DNA of 49,304 nt from Oscillospiraceae bacterium (GCA_017887325.1 JAGHIE010000005.1:93076-142379), one strand, 5' to 3'. Shown: positions 25,507 to 33,514, counted from the stretch's first letter. Notes: generated from the letters alone by a model not told the origin. Made by a program: numbers and translations.

Positions 25507-26898
25507 CTATTTATTTTTTATGTATTCGTCCATAGCTTTAGCAGCTGTTTTACCAGCGCCCATAGCTAAAATAACTGTTGCTGCACCAGTAACAGCATCA
25601 CCACCAGCAAATACACCTTCTCTTGATGTTAAACCTGTTGCTTCATCAACAATCAAGCCACCCCATTTTTGAGTATCCAATCCTGGAGTTGTATTTCTAA
25701 TAAGTGGGTTTGGAGAAGTACCAATTGACATAACAACACAGTCTACATCTAAAACAAATTCAGAGTCTTGTTTTATAACAGGTCTGCGTCTACCTGATTC
25801 GTCTGGTTCTCCTAATTCCATTTCAACACATTTCATGCCACTTACATTTTTATGTTCATCACCTAAAATTTCAACAGGATTTGTCAACATTTTAAAGATG
25901 ATACCTTCTTCTTTAGCATGATGTACTTCTTCTAAACGAGCAGGCATTTCTTCTTCTGAACGACGATAAACAATGTATACATCTTCAGCACCTAATCTCT
26001 TAGCACATCTTGCAGCGTCCATAGCAACATTACCACCACCAACAACTGCAACTTTTTTAGCATTTTGTATAGGTGTATCGCTACCTTCAATATATGCTTT
26101 CATTAAGTTAGTTCTTGTTAAGAACTCATTAGCTGAGTAAACACCTTTTAAGCTTTCACCTGGAATATTCATAAATTTAGGTAAACCAGCACCACTACCA
26201 ACAAATACTGCTTCAAAACCTAAATCATCAAATAATTCATCAATAGTTAAAACTTTACCGATAACCATATTTGTTTCAACTTTTACACCAATAGCTTTTA
26301 AAGTGTTAATTTCTTTTTGAACAATAGCTTTAGGTAATCTAAATTCAGGAATACCATAAACTAAAACCCCACCAGCTAAATGTAAAGCTTCAAATATTGT
26401 TACATCATAACCTAATTTTGCTAAATCACCAGCACAAGCAAGTCCTGCAGGACCAGCACCAATTATAGCAACTTTATGTCCGTTTGAAACTGGTTTTTCA
26501 ACATTACCATCATCATGGGCATTGTGCCAGTCAGCAACAAATCTTTCAAGTCTACCAATAGCAACTGGTTCACCTTTGATACCTCTAACACATTTTTGTT
26601 CACATTGTGTTTCTTGAGGACAAACACGACCACAAACAGCTGGTAAAGAACTTGATTTGCTAATTATTTTATATGCTTCTTCAAAATTGCCTTGTGCAAC
26701 TTGTTGTATAAAATCTGGAATATTAATATTTACAGGACAGCCTGACACACAAGGTTTATGTTTACAGTTTAAACATCTTTGAGCTTCATCAATAGCTTGT
26801 TCTTCTGTATATCCTAAAGAAACTTCTTTAAAGTTTTTATTTCTTACATTTGGTTCTTGTTCAGGCATTTTATTTTTTACTAAAGACATATTAGGCAT
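25507..26898 (-). CDS. nfnB: NADP-reducing subunit NfnB (GltA-type, NADPH-dependent ferredoxin/glutamate synthase small subunit family)
   Basis: A 463-residue flavoprotein. The N-terminus has two Cys clusters for [4Fe-4S] centres (CLNCKHKPCVSGCPVNI and CGRVCPQETQCEQKC). FAD motif AIIGAGPAGLACAGDLAKLG lies near 146, and an NADP(H) motif VAVVGGGNVAMDAARCAKRL near 280. This is the GltD-like fold. Alone it resembles a glutamate synthase small subunit, but its partner 2 nt upstream is an NfnA-type FAD/[2Fe-2S] protein, not a glutamate synthase large subunit. The pair is therefore the electron-bifurcating NADH-dependent ferredoxin:NADP+ oxidoreductase. A few annotations call it gltA or sudA. Confidence 0.92.
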   Translation of the reverse strand: MPNMSLVKNKMPEQEPNVRNKNFKEVSLGYTEEQAIDEAQRCLNCKHKPCVSGCPVNINIPDFIQQVAQGNFEEAYKIISKSSSLPAVCGRVCPQETQCEQKCVRGIKGEPVAIGRLERFVADWHNAHDDGNVEKPVSNGHKVAIIGAGPAGLACAGDLAKLGYDVTIFEALHLAGGVLVYGIPEFRLPKAIVQKEINTLKAIGVKVETNMVIGKVLTIDELFDDLGFEAVFVGSGAGLPKFMNIPGESLKGVYSANEFLTRTNLMKAYIEGSDTPIQNAKKVAVVGGGNVAMDAARCAKRLGAEDVYIVYRRSEEEMPARLEEVHHAKEEGIIFKMLTNPVEILGDEHKNVSGMKCVEMELGEPDESGRRRPVIKQDSEFVLDVDCVVMSIGTSPNPLIRNTTPGLDTQKWGGLIVDEATGLTSREGVFAGGDAVTGAATVILAMGAGKTAAKAMDEYIKNK

Positions 26899-26900
26899 GG

Positions 26901-27743
26901 TTATTTAACCTCCTTTTTGAAAAGATTACAAGCTTCTCCATGTGCATGGCGTTCAAAATCTTTATACATTGAAGAACGTTCAATAGCTTCATCGAAATCG
27001 ATTAAGTGACCATCAAAATCAGGACCATCAACACAAGCAAATTTTGTTTCTCCACCTACTGTTAAACGGCATCCACCACACATACCAGTACCATCAATCA
27101 TAATAGGGTTCATTGATGCAACAGTTTTTATACCTTTTTCTTTTGTAAGCATACAAACAAATTTCATCATGATTAATGGACCAATTGTAATAACTTCATC
27201 ATATTCTTCTCCGCTTTCAATAAGTTTTCTTAAAGCGTCAGTTACCAAGCCTTTTTCGCCGTAAGAACCATCATCAGTCATTACACAAAGTTTATCACTA
27301 ACTTTATCAAATTCTTCTTCTAAGATAACTAAATCTTTATTTCTAAAACCTACAACAGAATGTACTTCACAACCTAATTTATGAAGTTTTTTTGCAATAG
27401 GATAAGCAATAGCACAACCAACGCCACCGCCTACAACTGCAACTTTTTTTAGACCTTCTACATGAGAAGCTACTCCCAATGGTCCTACAAAGTCTTGAAT
27501 ATATTCACCTTCATTTAATTGGTTTAATTTTTCTGTAGTAGCACCAACTATTTGGAAGATAATAGTGATAGTTCCTTTTTCTCTATCATAATCTGCTACA
27601 GTCAAAGGAATTCTTTCACCGTTTTCATCTACTCTTAAAATAATAAATTGCCCTGGTTGAGCTTTTTTTGCAATTAAAGGAGCTTCAATATCCATTAATG
27701 TAACTGTTGGATTTAGCTCTTTTTTGCGTACTATTTTATACAT
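26901..27743 (-). CDS. nfnA: NfnA, FAD/[2Fe-2S] subunit of NADH-dependent ferredoxin:NADP+ oxidoreductase
   Basis: A 280-residue protein of the dihydroorotate dehydrogenase electron-transfer (PyrK)/SudB family. It has an FAD-binding barrel (QPGQFIILRVDENGERIPLT), a nucleotide domain (VAVVGGGVGCAIAYPIAKKL), and a [2Fe-2S] Cys cluster near 220-245 (GTGMCGGCRLTVGGETKFAC). It passes electrons between NADH and the bifurcating flavin of NfnB. No pyrD is nearby, so PyrK is unlikely. The gene starts with ATG after AAAAGGATGATGG. It has its own promoter, a palindrome over the start site and a leader with possible pseudoknot. Confidence 0.92.
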   Translation of the reverse strand: MYKIVRKKELNPTVTLMDIEAPLIAKKAQPGQFIILRVDENGERIPLTVADYDREKGTITIIFQIVGATTEKLNQLNEGEYIQDFVGPLGVASHVEGLKKVAVVGGGVGCAIAYPIAKKLHKLGCEVHSVVGFRNKDLVILEEEFDKVSDKLCVMTDDGSYGEKGLVTDALRKLIESGEEYDEVITIGPLIMMKFVCMLTKEKGIKTVASMNPIMIDGTGMCGGCRLTVGGETKFACVDGPDFDGHLIDFDEAIERSSMYKDFERHAHGEACNLFKKEVK

Positions 27744-27780
27744 ACTACCATCATCCTTTTCATTAGTTTCTCGGGGATAA

Positions 27781-27818
27781 TAAACTTAAAGAGAAGTCTA
27801 AAAGTTTATAGACTTCTC
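27781..27818 (-). promoter_or_regulatory. nfnA leader: hairpin with possible pseudoknot
   Basis: GAGAAGTCTA and its complement (27791-27800 with 27809-27818) make a 10-bp stem whose 8-nt loop contains AAGTTTA (27802-27808). TAAACTT (27781-27787) just outside the stem is complementary to the loop, so an H-type pseudoknot can form. A weak T-rich tract follows on the minus strand. It lies about 40 nt before the nfnA start. Confidence 0.5.
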
Positions 27819-27837
27819 CTTATTATACTCTACGGTA

Positions 27838-27869
27838 TAACAAAGATTTTGTTAATCTCTAATATTATA
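27838..27869 (-). promoter_or_regulatory. nfnA promoter -10 and operator-like palindrome
   Basis: Minus strand: TGGTATAAT (extended -10; TATAAT at 27864-27869). A palindrome TAACAAAGATTTTGTTA (27838-27854) sits where transcription should start, which fits a repressor site. A second TATAAT occurs at 27822-27827. The half-sites face opposite to the Rex consensus, so Rex is not assigned. Confidence 0.5.
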
Positions 27870-27910
27870 CCACATAAAAGTTACTATGAACAGTCATCAT
27901 AACTATTTAA

Positions 27911-29074
27911 TTAAAAATTAACTTCTTCACCGTAGTAAATAGCTGTAAATAATTTTTCCATTTCTTCTTGTGTAGGAATTCTTGGGTTAGAACCTGTACA
28001 AGCATCACCAATTGCATTTTCAGCAATAGCACTTAATTTTTCTTTGAATTCTTCTTCTACGATACCAAAGTCTTTTAATGTTTTTGGTATATTCATTCTT
28101 TCGTTGAATTCATCAATTTTAGCACATAAAGCATCAATACCATCTAAACCTAAAGCAAAAGCAATATCTTCATAGCGTTTAGCAGCTCTCATATCTTTAG
28201 CATTGTATTTAATTACATATGGTAGATACATAGCATTAGCACAACCATGAGGAATATGACCTGTTGAGAAAACAGCACCTGTTTTATGAGCCATTGAGTG
28301 AACAATACCTAATAAAGCATTTGAGAAAGCCATACCTGCTAAGCATTGAGCATAGTGCATTTGTTCTCTAGCTTTTGAACAACCTTTATAAGATGTTGGT
28401 AAGTATTGCATAACCATTTTAATAGCTTGTAAAGCTAGTGGATCTGTAAATGGACTAGCAACTGTTGAAACATAAGCTTCAATAGCATGTGTTAAAGCAT
28501 CCATACCTGTATGAGCAACTAATTTAGCTGGCATTGTTTCTGCTAAATCAGGGTCAACAATAGCAACATCAGGAGTAATGTTAAAGTCTGCTAAAGGATA
28601 TTTAATACCTTTTTCATAGTCAGTAATTACTGAGAAAGCAGTAACTTCTGTTGCTGTACCTGAAGTAGATGGAATAGCAATAAATTTAGCTTTTTGTCTT
28701 AATTCAGGGAAAGCAAATGGTGTGATTAAATCTTCAAATTTTGTATCTGGATATTCGTAGAATGCCCACATAGCTTTAGCAGCATCTATAGGAGAACCAC
28801 CACCGATTGATACGATTAAGTCTGGTTCAAACTCTCTCATAGCTTGAGCACCTTTCATAACAGTTTCAACTGATGGGTCTGGTTCAACACCTTCAAATAA
28901 TCTTGTTTCGATTCCAGCTTCTTTTAAGTTTGCTTCAACTTTATCTAAGAAGCCAAATCTTTTCATAGAACCGCCACCAACAACGATGATAGCTTTTTTA
29001 CCTTTTAGATTTTTTAATTCATCAATACAACCTTTTCCAAAATAAATATCTCTTGGTAATGTAAATCTTGCCAT
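27911..29074 (-). CDS. Iron-containing alcohol dehydrogenase
   Basis: A 387-residue group III alcohol dehydrogenase. It starts MARFTLPRDIYFGKGCIDEL, has the NAD(P) motif IVVGGGSMKRFG and SIGGGSPIDAAKAMW, and the metal-binding signature HTGMDALTHAIEAYVS, with GIVHSMAHKTGAVFSTGHIPHGCANA. It reduces acetaldehyde or another short-chain aldehyde, reoxidising NAD(P)H during fermentation. A longer frame begins at 29113, but the ATG at 29074 follows AGGGAGG and matches the family. Its upstream region holds a Rex-like operator, and a LysR gene is divergent. Confidence 0.93.
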   Translation of the reverse strand: MARFTLPRDIYFGKGCIDELKNLKGKKAIIVVGGGSMKRFGFLDKVEANLKEAGIETRLFEGVEPDPSVETVMKGAQAMREFEPDLIVSIGGGSPIDAAKAMWAFYEYPDTKFEDLITPFAFPELRQKAKFIAIPSTSGTATEVTAFSVITDYEKGIKYPLADFNITPDVAIVDPDLAETMPAKLVAHTGMDALTHAIEAYVSTVASPFTDPLALQAIKMVMQYLPTSYKGCSKAREQMHYAQCLAGMAFSNALLGIVHSMAHKTGAVFSTGHIPHGCANAMYLPYVIKYNAKDMRAAKRYEDIAFALGLDGIDALCAKIDEFNERMNIPKTLKDFGIVEEEFKEKLSAIAENAIGDACTGSNPRIPTQEEMEKLFTAIYYGEEVNF

Positions 29075-29145
29075 AATTTTCTTTTCCTCCCTAATAATAA
29101 TCGATAATATCAATCTAGATATATTACCAATTTAATATATAAAAT

Positions 29146-29163
29146 TTGTTAATTATGTAACAA
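29146..29163. promoter_or_regulatory. Rex-type operator upstream of the alcohol dehydrogenase
   Basis: TTGTTAATTATGTAACAA matches the clostridial Rex consensus TTGTTAA-N4-TTAACAA at 13 of 14 defined positions. It lies about 17 nt downstream of a TATAAT (29180-29185, minus strand), so a bound NAD(H)-sensing Rex would block initiation of the alcohol dehydrogenase gene. The site is 102 nt before the divergent LysR gene. Confidence 0.7.
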
Positions 29164-29264
29164 TTTTTATCTTATATCTATTATATCATTGTATTAAAAG
29201 ATATAATAATATATAATTTATATGGCTAATATATAACTTACAACATACCAAGGCAGGTGTTATT

Positions 29265-30155
29265 TTGAACATTACTCACTTAAAATATGCTATAGAAGTT
29301 TTGAAAACAAAAAGCATTACTAAAGCGTCACAAAATTTATATATGGGACAACCTAATCTTAGTAAAGCTCTAAAAGATTTTGAAAAAGAAATAGGAATTA
29401 AATTATTTATAAGAAATGTAAAAGGTGTTGAACCTACTCAAAAAGGTTTAGAATTTTTATTATCAGCACAAAAAATATTATCACAACTTGATAATTTAGA
29501 AAAAAAATTAACTTCTGATTCTGACAGTTGTTTTGTTAATATATCTGTTCCTAGATGTGCAGGTATTTCAAAAGCTTTTATAAATTTTTTAAATAAGTAT
29601 AAAAATCACAATCACATAATAATAAAATTTAGAGAAACATCTGCTGAAAATGTTATATCAGATGTATTATCAGGTCAATCTGATTTTGGAATTTTACGAT
29701 ATCAAAAACAATATGAAAAACATTTTCTATCACAAGTTTCATATTCAGAGTTATCTTACAAAACTATATCAGAATTTGATTTATCTTTATTAATACATAA
29801 ATCCCACCCATTAGCTCACAATGACATTATTTCTCAAGATGATTTGGTTAACTTTATAGAGATAACACAAGGAGATTATTATATTAGTAAATCAAAACAA
29901 AACCAACAATATAATAACAAACGTATATGTGTTTATGATAGAGCTAGTCAATACGATTTGCTTAGAGAAGTTAATGGTGCTTATATGTGGGTTGGAAATG
30001 TACCAGAAGAAGTTCTTAATCTTAATGATTTAATCATTAAAAAAAGTGATGTTAAAGATAACATCTCAAAAGATGTATTCATATACAAAGAAGATATGAT
30101 TAATTCAGAAAAAGCTATAAATTTTTTAAACTCTTTGAATAAAACTATTTTATAA
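29265..30155 (+). CDS. LysR family transcriptional regulator
   Basis: A 296-residue regulator: N-terminal winged helix (NITHLKYAIEVLKTKSITKA, then SQNLYMGQPNLSKALKDFEK) and a periplasmic-binding-like effector domain. The start is a TTG with a weak AGGCAGGTG before it; the first codon choice fits the family N-terminus. It is divergent from the alcohol dehydrogenase gene across 190 nt, the usual arrangement for a LysR activator and its target. The effector is unknown. Confidence 0.88.
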   Translation: MNITHLKYAIEVLKTKSITKASQNLYMGQPNLSKALKDFEKEIGIKLFIRNVKGVEPTQKGLEFLLSAQKILSQLDNLEKKLTSDSDSCFVNISVPRCAGISKAFINFLNKYKNHNHIIIKFRETSAENVISDVLSGQSDFGILRYQKQYEKHFLSQVSYSELSYKTISEFDLSLLIHKSHPLAHNDIISQDDLVNFIEITQGDYYISKSKQNQQYNNKRICVYDRASQYDLLREVNGAYMWVGNVPEEVLNLNDLIIKKSDVKDNISKDVFIYKEDMINSEKAINFLNSLNKTIL

Positions 30156-30161
30156 AAGAAT

Positions 30162-30213
30162 AAAACTCCTTTTAATACCGATAATAAAATATATCCGTAT
30201 TAAAAGGAGTTTT
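30162..30213 (+). terminator. Terminator of the LysR gene that contains the next gene's ribosome binding site
   Basis: AAAACTCCTTTTAATAC (30162-30178) and its complement (30197-30213) form a perfect 17-bp stem with an 18-nt loop and a T run. The right arm includes AAAGGAG (30203-30209), which is the ribosome binding site of the following gene (ATG at 30217). In read-through RNA this site would be hidden. Confidence 0.8.
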
Positions 30214-30216
30214 TAT

Positions 30217-31092
30217 ATGCGTAAATTTTTAAAAGATTATAAGCCTTTTATTGTATCTTTCTTAATTTCTATAACTATTTTTGGCTCTATGTTTTTTATT
30301 ATATATACATTTTATTCTGCAAAATCAAATGAACAAAGCGCTCATATGAAAGTTGATGATATTCCAATAAACAACTATTATAGTCCTAAATTAGAGGACA
30401 ATTTAACCTTTGTTTTGATGTGTTGTGAAGAAGAAAATTCTAATCCTTCTGCATATTTTTTAATGCACTTTAATGTCATTCCAAATACATGCACTGTAAT
30501 AAAAGTATCTCCTAATACTTACACTAATTATTATGATATGAACAAAACTATCGAAGAATTTTATAAATATGGTGGCATGAAGATGGCATCTGGTGCTATT
30601 AGCAATATATTTGATTTAACTAGCGATGTATATATAAAAATGACAATGGATCAAATTAAAGACTTTTGTAATTATTTTACAGGATTTAAGTTTGAATTAA
30701 ATAACGATATTCAAACAGATATGTTTTCATTTCAAAAAGGAAAACAAAATATGGATGGACTTAGAATTGCAAGTTTATTATTAGATGAAAAATTCAATCA
30801 AAAAAGTGAACTAATTAGTTCTTTTTTAAATTTACAATTCAACAAAGAAGTCCCTAAAAAATTAGATGACTTTTATGATTTCTTTTACCAAAATTCCACA
30901 ACTAATCTAAGCAGAGTTAGACTAAGCGAAATAAACAAGCCAATTGTTAGATTTTTTAGAAATTCTGATGATAAATTTATTCCTTATACTTTAGATACAA
31001 TACAAAAAAATAATTTTTACTATCCAAATTCTGATACAATAAAAAATATAACAGAAAAAATAAAAAAAGAAAGTGTTGAGCCTAATGCTTAA
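30217..31092 (+). CDS. LCP (LytR-CpsA-Psr)-like envelope protein, divergent
   Basis: A 291-residue protein with one N-terminal membrane segment (about 11-34). The outer domain keeps the order of LCP elements: LTFVLMCCEEENSNPSAYFL (beta strand with the usual VGSDSR position), IPNTCTVIKVSPNTYTNYYD (normally SIPRDTxV), a YKYGGMKMASGAISNIFDL helix, VYIKMTMDQIKDFCNYFTGF (normally VDFxGFxxLVDxLGGV), and MDGLRIASLLLDEKF (normally LDGxQALAYxRxR). The conserved Arg residues needed to bind the polyprenyl-diphosphate are missing at both motifs. It may have lost transferase activity. Convergent with birA, with overlapping stops. Confidence 0.6.
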   Translation: MRKFLKDYKPFIVSFLISITIFGSMFFIIYTFYSAKSNEQSAHMKVDDIPINNYYSPKLEDNLTFVLMCCEEENSNPSAYFLMHFNVIPNTCTVIKVSPNTYTNYYDMNKTIEEFYKYGGMKMASGAISNIFDLTSDVYIKMTMDQIKDFCNYFTGFKFELNNDIQTDMFSFQKGKQNMDGLRIASLLLDEKFNQKSELISSFLNLQFNKEVPKKLDDFYDFFYQNSTTNLSRVRLSEINKPIVRFFRNSDDKFIPYTLDTIQKNNFYYPNSDTIKNITEKIKKESVEPNA

Positions 31093-31823
31093 ACATAACC
31101 ATACAATCCTCTAACAGAGGCTTCTCCGCTATTAATATTTATTATTTTATTATTATAATTACACAATAAGTTTCCTTGTTCATTTATTCCTAAACAAGTA
31201 CAAACTATTGTTTCTTTATTATTAATAACTTGTACTTCTTTTCCCTTATTTACTAGTTTTTCTTCATACAAAGTTTTCAACGAAGTAAACCCAAATTCGT
31301 TGAAAACTTTTATTTTTTCTTGCAAATTTGTTGCTATTTTTTTTGAAATATCTATTGGGTCATATTCTTTTTGTAATTCAATAAATAGTGATGTTCCATA
31401 AGGTAAGCTACTCTTATCAAAATCTTCTCTTTTTATGTTTACATTTACACCTATTCCACAAATTACATCAACGCTATTTTTACTTATAATACTCTCGCAT
31501 AATATTCCACAAAGTTTTTTATTATTTAAAATTATATCATTAGGCCATTTTATTTTTGTATTAACACCACATACCTCATCTACAACTTCACTAACTGATA
31601 ATCCACAAATTAATGGATATAACGAAATATCACACTTTTGGTTTTTAAACAACATACTCATACTTATATTACCGGTTGGAGTTTGCCATTGTCTTCCAAG
31701 TCTTCCTTTTCCTTTTGTTTGGATATCAGCAAAAACAATTGTTTTATTTTCTAAAGAGTCTATATTTTCTTTTATATAATCATTTGTAGATGTTAATTCT
31801 TTAAAATATAAAAAATTTTCCAT
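31089..31823 (-). CDS. birA: Biotin--[acetyl-CoA-carboxylase] ligase
   Basis: A 244-residue enzyme, the catalytic type without the N-terminal DNA-binding domain (full BirA is about 320 residues). Motifs: KGKGRLGRQWQTPTGNISMS (the GRGRxGR loop that holds biotinyl-AMP), TKIKWPNDIILNNKKLCGIL, and GIGVNVN. It attaches biotin to carboxyl carrier proteins. It lacks the helix-turn-helix, so it should not regulate biotin genes. Its TAA overlaps the TAA of the convergent LCP-like gene. A strong plus-strand terminator lies inside its coding sequence. It shares an operon with the yfcE-like gene upstream. Confidence 0.9.
   Translation of the reverse strand: MENFLYFKELTSTNDYIKENIDSLENKTIVFADIQTKGKGRLGRQWQTPTGNISMSMLFKNQKCDISLYPLICGLSVSEVVDEVCGVNTKIKWPNDIILNNKKLCGILCESIISKNSVDVICGIGVNVNIKREDFDKSSLPYGTSLFIELQKEYDPIDISKKIATNLQEKIKVFNEFGFTSLKTLYEEKLVNKGKEVQVINNKETIVCTCLGINEQGNLLCNYNNKIININSGEASVRGLYGYV
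31270..31318 (+). terminator. Plus-strand terminator inside the birA coding sequence
   Basis: AAAGTTTTCAACGAA (31270-31284) and TTCGTTGAAAACTTT (31296-31310) make a perfect 15-bp stem with an 11-nt loop. The plus strand then reads TATTTTTT, so it should stop transcripts that leave the LCP-like gene. It lies about 180 nt past that gene's stop, antisense to birA residues 171-185. Confidence 0.75.
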
Positions 31824-31837
31824 ATGTTCCTCTCAAT

Positions 31838-32320
31838 CTATAATTTTACTATGTTTGTTACTATTCCTGCATCAGTTATATCTAAAACCCCATAACTTTT
31901 TTTAAAATCTCGTGGTAATCTAGCACTTCCAGGATTTAAAATATATAGACCATTATCATATTCCGTATAACCTATATGAGTGTGTCCATATAAAGCAATA
32001 TCTGCATTAAAATTTCTTGCATATCTTTTTAATGTATCCAAATTGTATTTAACATCAAAACCATCGCCATGTGTCATAAAAATTGTTTTTCCTCCAATTT
32101 TTATATCTAGGTAAGCTGGTAATGTTACATCATTATCACAATTACCTCTTACAGCATATAATGTTATGTCAGGGTATAGAATTTTTATATCATCTATTTC
32201 CTTATAACCATCTCCCAGATGTATAAAACAAAAAGCTTCGTCTTTCCAGCGATCAATAATATATTTAAGTGTACTAAAACTTCCATGTGTATCTGATATA
32301 ACAATTATTCTATAATTCAT
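31838..32320 (-). CDS. YfcE-type phosphodiesterase
   Basis: A 160-residue metallophosphoesterase: ISDTHGSF, IHLGDGYKE, VRGNCDND, FMTHGDGFD and ALYGHTHIGYTE supply the five metal-binding motifs of the YfcE/MJ0936 family. These enzymes cleave phosphodiester bonds in vitro; the cellular substrate is not known. The frame extends to 32377, but the ATG at 32320 after AAAGGTGAG is the family start. It precedes birA by 14 nt. Confidence 0.92.
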   Translation of the reverse strand: MNYRIIVISDTHGSFSTLKYIIDRWKDEAFCFIHLGDGYKEIDDIKILYPDITLYAVRGNCDNDVTLPAYLDIKIGGKTIFMTHGDGFDVKYNLDTLKRYARNFNADIALYGHTHIGYTEYDNGLYILNPGSARLPRDFKKSYGVLDITDAGIVTNIVKL

Positions 32321-32370
32321 ATACTCACCTTTCTTTCTATATTTTATAGTAATTAATATTAAATCAATTT

Positions 32371-32379
32371 CATACAATA
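32371..32379 (+). promoter_or_regulatory. Sporulation-like -10 element (CATACAATA)
   Basis: CATACAATA fits the -10 consensus of both SigE (CATACAxT) and SigK (CATAxxxTA), 58 nt before the first of three small genes. No convincing matching -35 was found, and the region is very AT-rich. Confidence 0.3.
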
Positions 32380-32436
32380 ATAATATACCATACTATCATA
32401 TAGTATATCACAAAAATAAATTTTAGGAGGATTTTT

Positions 32437-32727
32437 ATGAATAATAATCAATCTAATATGAACAATTCTAATAATAAAACAAAATTTAATACTAATCAAA
32501 AATCTTTTAATGAGTTAGTAAATAAAGCAAGTCAAAAACTAGGTACTTCCCCACAAAACCTAAAAAATCAAATAGAAAACGGCAAACTTGATAATATATT
32601 AAAATCATTACCACCTCAACAAGCAAAAATGTTTCAAACTATATTAAAAAATCCAGAAATGGCAAAAAAATTAATGGATACACCACAAGCTAAATCTGTA
32701 ATGCAAAAATTCTTTAACCAAAAATAA
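32437..32727 (+). CDS. Small uncharacterised protein, Asn/Gln-rich N-terminus (trio gene 1)
   Basis: A 96-residue protein not recognised as any named family. Residues 1-25 are almost all Asn, Ser, Lys and Gln. Residues 35-96 look folded and helical: KASQKLGTSPQNLKNQIENG, DNILKSLPPQQAKMFQTIL and KNPEMAKKLMDTPQAKSVMQ. No membrane segment, signal or Cys. TTAGGAGG precedes the ATG. It is followed by two further small genes in the same direction; the three are probably co-transcribed and end at one terminator. A spore or coat role is possible but not shown. Confidence 0.75.
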   Translation: MNNNQSNMNNSNNKTKFNTNQKSFNELVNKASQKLGTSPQNLKNQIENGKLDNILKSLPPQQAKMFQTILKNPEMAKKLMDTPQAKSVMQKFFNQK

Positions 32728-32769
32728 GAAAAAAACTTATTATTATAATAAAAAAGGAGGGCTTCTTGA

Positions 32770-33165
32770 ATGGATGATTTATTAAATTCTATACAAAATA
32801 TTTTAAATACTCCTGAAGGTCAACAACAATTAAATGAATTATCTAAAATGTTCAATGAACAAAATTCATCTGATGAAGGAAGCTCTGATAATAATTGTCA
32901 AAACGATAATTCTGATAATTCTTCTGATACTTTCGATTTTTCTGGAATAGATCTCAATATGATAATGCGTTTAGGCGAAATTATGGAAAGTTTAAACCAA
33001 GAAGATAAAAATACCAAATTACTTTTAGCACTTAAACCACATTTCAAAGAAAGCAAACAAGAAAAAATCGATAAAGCTATAAAAATTTTAAAACTTATTT
33101 CATTACTTCCTATATTAAAAGATAGTGGAATATTAGGAGGTTTATTCTCAGATGAATCAAAATAA
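32770..33165 (+). CDS. Small uncharacterised protein with acidic linker (trio gene 2)
   Basis: A 131-residue protein, family not recognised. It has an N-terminal helix (LLNSIQNILNTPEGQQQLNE), a Ser/Asn/Asp-rich linker (about 35-58), and a C-terminal helical part: LNMIMRLGEIMESLNQ, LLLALKPHFKES, then KAIKILKLISLLPILKDSGI. No signal peptide. AAAGGAGGG precedes the ATG. Its last 14 nt overlap the start of the next gene, so the two are translated together. Confidence 0.78.
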   Translation: MDDLLNSIQNILNTPEGQQQLNELSKMFNEQNSSDEGSSDNNCQNDNSDNSSDTFDFSGIDLNMIMRLGEIMESLNQEDKNTKLLLALKPHFKESKQEKIDKAIKILKLISLLPILKDSGILGGLFSDESK

Positions 33166-33514
33166 TTATTATTCAAAAGAACAGATTTCAAAAATGAGAA
33201 AAGATGCTATTAATCGTGCTAATCATATGTATCAAAGAAGTAAAAATCAAAGAAATAATTTTAATGGTTCTAATAATAAAACATCAAAAAAATATACTCA
33301 ATCAAATACATATCATAATGAAAACATTAATCAAAAAAATAATAATCAAAAAAATTCTACTGACTTTGATTTATCAAATATATCTATAGATAAAATATTA
33401 GATAAAATAGGAATAGATAAAGAAACTGCTTTAATAATTGCTTTAATTATTATTTTATCTAAAGAAAAAGCAGATTATAAATTAATATTATCGTTAGTTT
33501 ACTTATTAATATAA
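33152..33514 (+). CDS. Small Asn-rich protein with hydrophobic C-terminus (trio gene 3)
   Basis: A 120-residue protein, family not recognised. The first 70 residues are basic and extremely Asn/Lys/Gln-rich and likely disordered. The last 35 contain two short hydrophobic stretches (TALIIALIIILSKE and LILSLVYLLI) split by a charged EKADYK turn, a possible hairpin-type membrane or coat anchor. The ATG overlaps the end of gene 2; AGGAGG lies within gene 2, 11 nt upstream. The shared terminator follows immediately. Confidence 0.75.
   Translation: MNQNNYYSKEQISKMRKDAINRANHMYQRSKNQRNNFNGSNNKTSKKYTQSNTYHNENINQKNNNQKNSTDFDLSNISIDKILDKIGIDKETALIIALIIILSKEKADYKLILSLVYLLI

Noticed and set aside
27838-27854. 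Rex site before nfnA
   Set aside because: The palindrome has Rex-like half-sites in the opposite order (TAACAAA...TTTGTTA), so it does not match the Rex operator.
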